Shown: positions 7,444-14,416 of the stretch, piece by piece
How positions within the stretch are numbered: position 1 is the first letter of the stretch
How the letters are laid out: each line of letters opens with the position of its first letter
From: Acidobacteriaceae bacterium
GTDB taxonomy: Bacteria > Acidobacteriota > Terriglobia > Terriglobales > Acidobacteriaceae
DNA: 23,046 nucleotides
Direction: 5' to 3'
Assembly: GCA_030039895.1 (NCBI GenBank)
Contig: JASHUR010000061.1
Coordinates: 1 to 23,046, forward strand
Notes under the pieces: model-generated
Databases searched by the model: none
Told to the model about the DNA's origin: nothing
The model's input: the letters and a program-made list of their open reading frames with translations, nothing else
Position numbers and translations under genes: made by a program

Positions 7444-8202
7444 ATGATTACACCTGCGATTGAAGATGCCGCACTCGAGTCACAGCAGTCTAAATACGAC
7501 GCGGCTGCCTTTGCCGCCGCAGCGCTCTCCAGCCGCCGCTCGCTTGCCGCCGTCATCGATCACACTCTGCTCAAGCCTGAGGCGTCCCGCACCCAGGTGC
7601 TCAAGCTCTGTACTGAAGCCGCAGAGCACGGCTTTGCCTGCGCCATGGTCAACCCCGCGTGGGTTGCGACCGCCTACGCCGCGCTCGCCGGAACCGGCAT
7701 CCCCGTTGGTGTTGTCATCGGCTTCCCTTTGGGAGCAAGCCTTACCACCACCAAACGTGAAGAAGCCGAAGCCATACTACGGCTCGGCGCGCGCGAGCTT
7801 GACATGGTCCTCAACATCGGCCTGCTCAAGTCCAGTGAAAATGCGCTGGTCGAGGCCGACATACGCGGTGTGGTTCAGGTTGCCCGCGACTCCGGGGCCA
7901 TCCTCAAAGTCATTCTCGAAACCTGCCTGCTCAGTCTGGAAGAAAAGCTGCTCGCCTCCGAGCTGGCCTGTTCCGCCGGAGCCGATTTCATCAAGACCAG
8001 CACCGGTTTCTCCACCGGCGGCGCAACTCCAGGGGACGTCTCGCTCATGCGCGGCGTGGTTGGCGCGCGCTGCGGTGTCAAAGCCTCTGGCGGAGTCCGC
8101 ACCCTGGACGACGCACGCGCCATGCTCGAGGCCGGAGCCAGCCGTATCGGCGCCAGCGCCAGCGTTGCCATTATTGAAGCACTGGATTCGGCCGCCAAAT
8201 AG
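7444..8202 (+). CDS. deoC: Deoxyribose-phosphate aldolase
   Basis: DeoC cleaves 2-deoxyribose-5-phosphate to acetaldehyde and glyceraldehyde-3-phosphate in the cytoplasm, the last step of deoxynucleoside breakdown. The 252-residue protein shows IDHTLLKPEA (residues 38-47), VVIGFPLGA, ELDMVLNIG (Asp120), the Schiff-base lysine in DFIKTSTGF (Lys184), and VKASGGVRT (Lys213). These three residues correspond to the catalytic Asp-Lys-Lys set of the family. About 30 extra residues precede the barrel compared with the short forms. AAAGGAG, 8 nt before the ATG, is a strong ribosome site. The gene probably shares a transcript with hpt. There is a loose chemical link to eutBC, since both produce acetaldehyde, but nothing shows co-regulation. 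Confidence 0.95.
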   Translation: MITPAIEDAALESQQSKYDAAAFAAAALSSRRSLAAVIDHTLLKPEASRTQVLKLCTEAAEHGFACAMVNPAWVATAYAALAGTGIPVGVVIGFPLGASLTTTKREEAEAILRLGARELDMVLNIGLLKSSENALVEADIRGVVQVARDSGAILKVILETCLLSLEEKLLASELACSAGADFIKTSTGFSTGGATPGDVSLMRGVVGARCGVKASGGVRTLDDARAMLEAGASRIGASASVAIIEALDSAAK

Positions 8203-8316
8203 CGCATGCGATTCCCGTGCAGCCTGCAAAATAGGAAGTAAGATTAGAATCACGAATTCCGATACGCTTTCCAGCGTTTCATGCAGTTGTCTGGACAGCA
8301 GATTCCCTGACACCCC

Positions 8317-10143
8317 GTGAGCGAAGAACCCAAACCAACTAGCGGTCACCACGAAGGATTCGAAGGCGACTACCGTCCTTCTGCGCCGGCGGGTGCGCCC
8401 CTGTCGGCAGGCACGCCACAAATTCGCATCGACCCTATTCAGATTCAGTTCCTCATCCGCCTTGCTGACACCCTCAACACTACGCTCGACTTCCAGACCC
8501 TCCTGAAGCGTACTGCCGACCTCGTCCGCGCCGTCATTGACTACCGTATTTTCGCCATCCTTCTGGTCAATGACCGTACCAACGACCTTCGCATGCGTTT
8601 CCAGATCGGCCACACAGCAGAAGTTGAACGCATGCGCATCAAGATGGGTCAGGGTATCGTCGGTCAGGTCGCGCAGGAGCGCCGCGCCATCCTCGTCAAC
8701 GACGTCTCCAAAGCCGACAACTACATCAACGCCAATCCTCAGGTGCGGTCTGAGCTTGCCGTCCCACTCATCGTCAAGAACCGCCTCATCGGCGTCATCG
8801 ACATCCAATCCGAGCAGCTTGATTACTTCAAGCCCGAGCACCAGCGGCTGCTTGAGCTCACTGCGTCGCGCATGGGGCAGGCCATCGAGAATGCCCGCCT
8901 TTATACCCGTGTTGCGCGCCAGGCACAGACCCTCGAAGTGCTCAACGAGATCAGCCGCGAACTGACCTCCATCCTCGACCCCGACGAGTTGCTCGTGCGC
9001 ATCAGCCAGCTCCTGCGTCGCATCATCGACTTCCAGATGTTCTCCATCTGGCTCGTAGACGAGCATGAGGCCGTGCTGGAGAATCGCTTCGCTCTCCGTT
9101 TTGGCGAGCGCTTCCATCCCGAGAACACAATTCCACTTGACCGCGGCCTTGTCGGCGCGGCCATAGCCTCACACCGCCCCGTTCGTGTCTCCGACGTCCG
9201 CAAGGACTCGCGCTACATCATGATTAATCCGGAAGCCCGGTCGGAGATGGCTGTCCCTCTCATCTACAAGGGCAAAGTCATCGGCGTGCTCGACGTTGAG
9301 CACACCCGCTCACACTACTTCAATGAGGACCACGAGCGCGCACTTACCACCCTCGCCGCGCAAATCGCAATCTCCATTGAAAACGCCCGCCTGTACCAGA
9401 GAGTTACGCAGCAGGAGCAGCGCCTTGAGCAGGACCTCACCATGGCCCGCGAGGTCCAGCTGCGGCTCCTGCCGTCTGTCAAACCCAAGCATCAGCAGGC
9501 CGAGTTCTCCGCTCGCTTCATTCCCGCACGTACCATCGGCGGTGATCTCTACGACCTCATCCAATACGACCACCACCGCTCCGCCATCGCCCTCGGCGAT
9601 GTCAGCGGCAAGGCCGCGCCTGCCGCGCTCTACGCGGCTCTGGTCAGCGGAATCATGCGCTCCGCCGCCAGCCAGTCGCTCTCGCCCTCAGACATGCTCA
9701 AGGCGCTCAACGACTCGCTGCAGGAACGCAAAGTAGACTCACAGTACGTCGTCATGCTCTATTCCGTCTGGAACGACGAGAACCGTACCTTGCAAATCGC
9801 CAACGCCGGAGCCAGTCAGCCTATCATCTGCCGCAGTGGCGAGGTCGAAACCGTTAAGGCTGAAGGCTTCCCTCTCGGACTCTTCCCCAACGTCGAGTAT
9901 GAAGAGTTCTCGATCTCCACGCAGCCCGGCGACTCCATCATCTTCTTCAGCGACGGCATTACTGACGCCATGAACGACGCCGAAGAGATGTTCGGCGATG
10001 ACCGCCTCAAGGCCGTTTTCAAAAAAACCCAACAGAAGTCTGCCTCAAAAATCGCCGACGCCATTCTCGCCGAGGTATCAAAATTCCAGGCAGGCCGCGA
10101 ACACTTTGACGACGAGACGCTTGTCGTCCTCAAAGTGCTGTAG
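8317..10143 (+). CDS. GAF-GAF-PP2C serine/threonine phosphatase, RsbU/SpoIIE type
   Basis: This is a 608-residue soluble signalling protein. Residues 40-195 and 215-360 are two GAF domains that are clear duplicates of each other: MGQGIVGQV...VNDVSKADNYI...SELAVPLIV against LDRGLVGAA...VSDVRKDSRYI...SEMAVPLIY. Each is followed by an IENARLY helix. A helical linker (residues 360-388, ending in LTMAREVQLRLLPS) leads into a SpoIIE-type PP2C domain with metal-binding aspartates in GGDLYD (Asp410), GDVSGK (Asp428) and SDGITDA (Asp546, Asp550). Such proteins dephosphorylate anti-anti-sigma factors or related partners in response to a ligand sensed by the GAF domains. No rsbV, rsbW or sigma gene is nearby. 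The GTG start is forced: an in-frame stop lies 9 nt upstream and the next plausible start is inside GAF1. No Shine-Dalgarno is visible. Confidence 0.9.
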   Translation: MSEEPKPTSGHHEGFEGDYRPSAPAGAPLSAGTPQIRIDPIQIQFLIRLADTLNTTLDFQTLLKRTADLVRAVIDYRIFAILLVNDRTNDLRMRFQIGHTAEVERMRIKMGQGIVGQVAQERRAILVNDVSKADNYINANPQVRSELAVPLIVKNRLIGVIDIQSEQLDYFKPEHQRLLELTASRMGQAIENARLYTRVARQAQTLEVLNEISRELTSILDPDELLVRISQLLRRIIDFQMFSIWLVDEHEAVLENRFALRFGERFHPENTIPLDRGLVGAAIASHRPVRVSDVRKDSRYIMINPEARSEMAVPLIYKGKVIGVLDVEHTRSHYFNEDHERALTTLAAQIAISIENARLYQRVTQQEQRLEQDLTMAREVQLRLLPSVKPKHQQAEFSARFIPARTIGGDLYDLIQYDHHRSAIALGDVSGKAAPAALYAALVSGIMRSAASQSLSPSDMLKALNDSLQERKVDSQYVVMLYSVWNDENRTLQIANAGASQPIICRSGEVETVKAEGFPLGLFPNVEYEEFSISTQPGDSIIFFSDGITDAMNDAEEMFGDDRLKAVFKKTQQKSASKIADAILAEVSKFQAGREHFDDETLVVLKVL

Positions 10144-10408
10144 GCGAACAGGCGGGCGGGGCAACGGTTTAGCAGTAGCATCGGAGCGCCGCTCAGCGGT
10201 CGAATGGCAGCTCCGGCGACGGCGCCCAATAAGTAATACAAGCCGAACTTGTCCAGTCACCATCTTTCCATAGGCGAGCGGTTGGATATGGGTTCTCGAT
10301 CCTGAAGACAAGGTAGGGGTCAATTTGCTCAGGCAACTGCTCCTTCAAACACACAGATCCCCCGTTCATGACTTTGGCTCCCCTGCCTCAAACGTTCGAA
10401 GTGGCTCT
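10144..10408. other. Intergenic stretch between convergent genes, no gene seen
   Basis: This space separates the phosphatase stop codon from the 3' end of the cyclase operon. It holds no open frame with a ribosome site or recognisable product. A small palindrome CCGCTCAGCGG sits at 10189-10199, too short to be a convincing terminator. I see no tRNA, no repeat unit and no transposase remnant. Confidence 0.6.
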
Positions 10409-10447
10409 GCTTGCCTTGCGGCGAGTCCGCGATGGACTGCGGCAAGC
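10409..10447 (-). terminator. Hairpin just downstream of the cyclase gene
   Basis: GCTTGCC (10409-10415) pairs with GGCAAGC (10441-10447), and AGTCC (10424-10428) pairs with GGACT (10434-10438) around a 5-nt loop, with an 8-by-2-nt internal bulge. On the minus strand it begins 1 nt after the cyclase stop codon. There is no T-run. It is most likely a 3'-end structure of the operon mRNA, possibly a terminator. Confidence 0.45.
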
Positions 10448-10448
10448 T

Positions 10449-11261
10449 TTACGAGTCGCTCCATCGCACTTCATGGAGGCGGAGAGATTGGGCGAAGCCC
10501 TTTAGCTCCGCCTCGCCAACTTCGGAGAAGACGAATGGCTTACCGAGGCACAGCTCCCGTATCACATTCGAGGCTAGAATCTGTCCGGGCTGGGCGAAAG
10601 CGCAGACCCGCGCCGCGAGGTTGACCACGGTGCCGAATAGGTCCTTGTGGTCTGCTACTGGCTCGCCCGCACTCAGGCCGACGCGCACCTTGATTGGCTG
10701 GACGGCTGTGCCGGGCTTGCGCCCATCAAAGGCCCTCTGGATCGCCACCGCGCACTCGACTCCCCGGCAGACGGACGCGAACGAGGCAAGAATCCCATCT
10801 CCCGTGTGCTTGATCTCGGTGCCAGAATGGCCGTTTAAGGCTTCCCTGATTAAGGCGTCGTGTGTCTTGAGAACATCATGGAAACGTTGATCGCCCAGTT
10901 GGCACGTCAGGGTGGTCGACCCGGCTATATCCGTGAACATCACCACGCGGAAGCCGTCGTCCGTGGGATCGGTCCCCGAGTAGGTGGGCTTCTGAGCGCC
11001 CATAAAGGCTTCGACCTGATCCATCGTGACTTCGATCAGTTGATCGGCCACAAGGCCGTGCGCCTCTTTGTGGACTCTTATCGCCTCCATTATGCTGGGT
11101 GCTTCTACTAGGCAATAGACGCAGCCGCTCTCTTTGTTGAACCAGTATCGCGTATAGCGCACGTTGTACTTCGATTGGACCTGGAGGTCCATCGAGTGCG
11201 CCATTGCAATATCTTCCGGCTGTGCCGTCAAATTCCGATGCACATCCATATAGACTGGCAT
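10449..11261 (-). CDS. DUF4242 domain fused to class III adenylate cyclase
   Basis: This is a 270-residue soluble protein. Residues 1-90 form a DUF4242 domain (ferredoxin-like fold family; one Streptomyces member is known to bind nickel), recognisable from VYMDVHRN, TRYWFNKESGCVYCLVEAP and VHKEAHGLVADQLIEV. Residues 103-266 form a class III nucleotide cyclase with the full catalytic set: metal-binding Asp111 (FTDIAGST) and Asp155 (TGDG), purine-selecting Lys151 and Asp207, and Asn214 and Arg218 in VNLAAR. The Lys/Asp pair predicts ATP rather than GTP as substrate, so cyclic AMP is the likely product. TAGG about 6 nt before the ATG serves as a weak ribosome site. It is the last gene of a three-gene operon. 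Such cyclases work as dimers; the DUF4242 part would be the sensor or partner-binding region (inference). Confidence 0.85.
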   Translation of the reverse strand: MPVYMDVHRNLTAQPEDIAMAHSMDLQVQSKYNVRYTRYWFNKESGCVYCLVEAPSIMEAIRVHKEAHGLVADQLIEVTMDQVEAFMGAQKPTYSGTDPTDDGFRVVMFTDIAGSTTLTCQLGDQRFHDVLKTHDALIREALNGHSGTEIKHTGDGILASFASVCRGVECAVAIQRAFDGRKPGTAVQPIKVRVGLSAGEPVADHKDLFGTVVNLAARVCAFAQPGQILASNVIRELCLGKPFVFSEVGEAELKGFAQSLRLHEVRWSDS

Positions 11262-11306
11262 AACAACCTACCCCCTGCCCGCACCTTAAGAAGCATGCAT
11301 GATGCT

Positions 11307-11582
11307 TTAGCCTTCAGCCGTTGTCGGATCGATGGTCGTTGCAATTTCGGAAATGCGATTTGCAGGGAAGCCGCCCAGAACTGCGTGTTCTTTGATGAGG
11401 TCCTCATTTGGTGCACGATAGATGCAGTAAATCTTCTCCATGGTCACGTAGCTTTGGATCCATTGAATCTCATATCCCAGCTTGCGCAACGCGCTACAGG
11501 ATGTCTGCGATATGCTCCTCAACTCCTCACCGGTCAGATTCCCCGCGCCGGGGACTTCACGCTCAATCACGAACTTTGGCAT
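11307..11582 (-). CDS. Stand-alone DUF4242 protein
   Basis: This 91-residue cytoplasmic protein consists of one DUF4242 domain. It opens with PKFVIEREVPGAG, then LTGEELRSIS, then IQWIQSYVTMEKIYCIYRAP, and closes with IKEHAVLGGFPANRISEI. The order and spacing match the family, including the W-x-x-S-Y-V strand, the conserved Cys in the next strand and the late histidine. The ATG at 11582 is preceded by a strong GGAGGA. An upstream ATG at 11612 would overlap this site and is rejected. It is a distant paralogue of the N-terminal domain of the cyclase, which begins 45 nt downstream. The shared operon suggests that the two interact or sense related signals. The ligand is unknown; metal binding is known for one homologue only. 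Confidence 0.8.
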   Translation of the reverse strand: MPKFVIEREVPGAGNLTGEELRSISQTSCSALRKLGYEIQWIQSYVTMEKIYCIYRAPNEDLIKEHAVLGGFPANRISEIATTIDPTTAEG

Positions 11583-11621
11583 TGCTCCTCCGTATGCAGA
11601 TTTCCAACGCAATTCCGAATG

Positions 11622-12164
11622 TCATTCCTTTGTGCAGGTCACATTTGTGTTCCAGTCCACATACGCCCCAAGCGGGCTGTTCCGCCACGCCCATACATGC
11701 AGTTCGTAAAACGCCGGTATTCCGAATCTGTTCGGCGCATCAACGAACTGGAGTGTCTGGCCCTCAAGGATGGGTGGAACTCCATTGTGAGCGGCATCCC
11801 AAGTCGACTGGAAGACGATGAATTCGACGCCTACCAGCGTTAACTTACCTCCGGAAGGCTCATAGATCAGCGCCTGTGGATGTTTGGGATCAAGGGTGCC
11901 GTTGAGCAGCGATCCATTGACGTAATGAATGCCCATTGCGCCTTGGTCTGGTCCGGTTACGCACCCAAGAAACCGCGCATATCCATCTGCTGTGGCGACA
12001 TTTACATTTGCATATTGACGCGTGTTCTCCTGGACAATCTGGATCAGTGTCTGTTGGCTGTCTGTGCTCGCTGTCTGAGCGGTGGCGAGCAATGGGCTGG
12101 TCGCGGCAACACTGCTTAGCAGCAGGAAAGGCAGAAGCATTCTGCTCGATTTCTGAATCCTCAT
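11622..12164 (-). CDS. Small secreted protein of unknown function
   Basis: This 180-residue protein is the first gene of the DUF4242/cyclase operon. The N-terminus is a signal peptide: RIQKSS, then LPFLLLSSVAATSPLLATA, with cleavage about residue 28 before QTAS. The mature part has LGCVTGPDQGAMGIHYVNGSLLNG, ALIYEP, LVGVEFIVF, RFGIPAFYELHVWAWR and a terminal CTKE, with two cysteines that could form a disulfide. I have an impression of similar secreted proteins in other soil bacteria (HYVN, LIYEP and LHVW motifs) but know no function. AGAGGA at 12172-12177 (minus strand), 7 nt from the ATG at 12164, fixes the start; an earlier in-frame start at 12212 would run through the inverted repeats upstream. 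An exported product beside an intracellular cyclase may point to an envelope signal, but this is inference. Confidence 0.75.
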   Translation of the reverse strand: MRIQKSSRMLLPFLLLSSVAATSPLLATAQTASTDSQQTLIQIVQENTRQYANVNVATADGYARFLGCVTGPDQGAMGIHYVNGSLLNGTLDPKHPQALIYEPSGGKLTLVGVEFIVFQSTWDAAHNGVPPILEGQTLQFVDAPNRFGIPAFYELHVWAWRNSPLGAYVDWNTNVTCTKE

Positions 12165-12177
12165 GGCTCTATCCTCT

Positions 12178-12233
12178 GAATTCTTCAGAATTCCACCGTG
12201 CCTTCTGGACACGGATCAGGCGCAGAATGATCC
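12178..12233. promoter_or_regulatory. Three consecutive inverted repeats in the divergent intergenic region
   Basis: Three dyads follow one another upstream of the secreted-protein gene. The first is GAATTC-N4-GAATTC (12178-12193, 7-bp arms if read GAATTCT/AGAATTC). The second is CCGTG-N9-CACGG (12196-12214). The third is GGATCA-N9-TGATCC (12213-12233). The first abuts the ribosome site of the minus-strand operon; the second and third share the same spacer length. They could be binding sites for the divergent winged-helix regulator or hairpins in the mRNA leader. Confidence 0.4.
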
Positions 12234-12380
12234 CTGACAAAGCGATCCCGCAATCCTTGTCGCCTCCTTTGAAGATCAAAGTTTTCTCCTGCGGTAAGTA
12301 ATTGCAATCACGATATCCAATAGACCTCCAAGGGTCAGCGAGGATAGGCGTATGATAGCTGTCAAAGTTGAGGTGTCCGT

Positions 12381-14300
12381 ATGCCGACATCCACTTCTGC
12401 AGCTCGTGTTTTACGCTTCGACGCCTTCGAGCTGGATCTTCGCGCAGGTGAACTGCGCAAGGCGGGCGCCCGGCTACGGCTTCAGGGGCAGCCCATACAA
12501 GTGCTCGCAATTCTGCTGCAGTCCCCAGGCCGCCTGGTCACCCGCGAAGAACTACGGGCGCAATTGTGGCCGTCAGACACGTTCGTAGACTTCGACCACA
12601 GTTTGAACAACGCGATCCTGCGCATTCGGGAAGTCCTGGGTGACTCGGCAGGAACCCCTCGTTACATCGAAACTCTGCCCCGACGTGGTTACCGATTTAT
12701 CGGACACGTCGAGGAACAGGCTACAGAGGCACCCGCACCACAACCCGACCCTCCCATCGCAATCCCAGCCCACGTGGGTGCTGGAAGAATCCGCCGATTC
12801 CTGGCCCCTTCATTCCTGCTGCCCTCCCTTTTGATTCTGGCTGCGGCCTGCGTGATTTGGCTGGCGCCAATACTCCACCGGGCAAACGCGGCGCCCATAC
12901 ACTCCATCGCCGTCCTTCCTTTCGATAACCTCTCCGGCGACCCTTCACAGAATTATCTGGCCGATGGCATGACCGACCAACTGATTACCGATCTCGCCCA
13001 GGTTGGCTCCCTTCGTGTCATCTCGCGCACGTCCGTCATGCATTACCGCAACACGAAAAAGACCTTGCCGGAGATCGCGCGCGAGCTGAACGTCGACAGC
13101 ATTGTCGAAGGCTCGCTTACACGCTCGGGTGACCGGGTGCGGGTCACGGCGCAATTGCTTCGTGCAAACACCGACGAACATATCTGGGCTGAAAGTTACG
13201 AGCGCAATGTTGGTGACATACTTCAGCTGCAAAGCGATGTTGCACAGGCAATAGCTGAACAGGTACGCGCTGACCTGACTCCCCAGCAGATCGCGCATCT
13301 CCGCTTCGCGCCAACAGTGGATTCAGCTGCGTACGAAGACTATCTACGCGGTCGCTACCTCTTCACCAATGATTGGTATTCCGGGCCGCAGATGAAGACC
13401 GCTCGGAACTATTTCCTGGAGTCGATTCGCAAGGACCCCAATTTCGCGCCCGCCTACGCTGGAGTGGCGGATTCTTACCTCTACCTCGCATTCGACCGGG
13501 AGATATCTCCTGAGAGTGCGCATCAGTCTGCGCAACAGGCCCTCACCAGGGCGTTGCAGTTGGACCGTGATGTGGGCGAAGCCCATGAAGCGCTCGCGGT
13601 CATGCGGTGGAGGTATGAATGGGATTGGGCTGATGCCGAGCGGGAGTTTAGATACACTATCGCTCTTGCGCCAAGCTACGACTGCGCCCATGAAGATTAC
13701 GCGGCCTTCCTCAGCTTCGCTGGGCGACGTGCCGAGGCTCTTGCTGAGATCACTAAAAGTCACGAGCTGAACCCCGATTTCAACCTCGATAGCGCCAAAT
13801 CCGCGCTCTATTATCAACTGCGAGACTATAAGGCTCTCGTTGAAACTGGTCTGAGAAGAGTGTCGGCCGACCCGCATGACTGGATGGAATACTATTTTCT
13901 CGGCGTGGGCTACGAAGGTTTAGGACAACCGGCCCGGGCCATCCTCGAATACCAGAAGGCCGTCGAATTGTCAGGTGGTGATCAGGATGCCGACGCCGCG
14001 CTCGCGCACGCATACGCCGTAACCGGCCAAACATCGGAAGCGAAGAAAATTCTTGCTGACATGCTGTCGCGTGCAAAATCCTCCTATGTTTCCCCCTACA
14101 TGATCGCAACCATCTACGCCGGACTCGGCGATAAAGACCAGGCGTTCGTGTTCCTCGAAAAGGCCTATCAGGAGAAATCCCCTGACTTCTCATGGTCATT
14201 CAAGTCCGACGTGCGTCTCGACAATCTCCGCTCCGACCCGCGCTTCCAATCGCTTTTGCAGCGCATACAATTACCCGCTCCATCCGATTCACAAAGTTGA
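12381..14300 (+). CDS. CadC-like transmembrane winged-helix regulator with TPR repeats
   Basis: This is a 639-residue protein. Residues 8-110 are an OmpR/PhoB-type winged helix (FDAFELDLRAGELRK, LLQSPGRLVTREELRAQLWP, DFDHSLNNAILRIREVLGD, IETLPRRGYRFIG). A Pro-rich linker and one membrane segment (about 140-164) follow, so the DNA-binding part is cytoplasmic and the rest is extracytoplasmic. Residues 175-298 match the IAVLPFDNLSGDP...LADGMTDQLITDL...VEGSLTRSGDRVRV domain often found between such regulators or cyclases and TPRs. From about residue 320 to 630 there are tetratricopeptide repeats. GAGG, 7 nt before the ATG, supports the start. It is divergent from the secreted protein/DUF4242/cyclase operon and probably controls it through the shared region. 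The protein lacks a phosphoacceptor domain, as CadC does. Confidence 0.85.
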   Translation: MPTSTSAARVLRFDAFELDLRAGELRKAGARLRLQGQPIQVLAILLQSPGRLVTREELRAQLWPSDTFVDFDHSLNNAILRIREVLGDSAGTPRYIETLPRRGYRFIGHVEEQATEAPAPQPDPPIAIPAHVGAGRIRRFLAPSFLLPSLLILAAACVIWLAPILHRANAAPIHSIAVLPFDNLSGDPSQNYLADGMTDQLITDLAQVGSLRVISRTSVMHYRNTKKTLPEIARELNVDSIVEGSLTRSGDRVRVTAQLLRANTDEHIWAESYERNVGDILQLQSDVAQAIAEQVRADLTPQQIAHLRFAPTVDSAAYEDYLRGRYLFTNDWYSGPQMKTARNYFLESIRKDPNFAPAYAGVADSYLYLAFDREISPESAHQSAQQALTRALQLDRDVGEAHEALAVMRWRYEWDWADAEREFRYTIALAPSYDCAHEDYAAFLSFAGRRAEALAEITKSHELNPDFNLDSAKSALYYQLRDYKALVETGLRRVSADPHDWMEYYFLGVGYEGLGQPARAILEYQKAVELSGGDQDADAALAHAYAVTGQTSEAKKILADMLSRAKSSYVSPYMIATIYAGLGDKDQAFVFLEKAYQEKSPDFSWSFKSDVRLDNLRSDPRFQSLLQRIQLPAPSDSQS

Positions 14301-14416
14301 GTTTTGCCCCACGTAAACAAATGCGTCTGGCCATGTGGGTTAGAACGTAATCGATGTCCCTGCATCAGCGCAGTGATCCTTTAGGATAGAAGCAACGCCT
14401 AAAGGAGACTCGCAAG

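Noticed and set aside
7777..9117. A 446-codon open frame on the minus strand across deoC and the phosphatase gene.
   Set aside because: It is antisense to two firmly identified genes, spans their junction, and has the low-complexity D/E/V/G composition typical of the opposite strand of C-ending codons.
10144..10448. Possible mobile-element remnant or small gene between the phosphatase and cyclase genes.
   Set aside because: No terminal repeats, transposase-like frame, target duplication or small frame with a ribosome site could be found.
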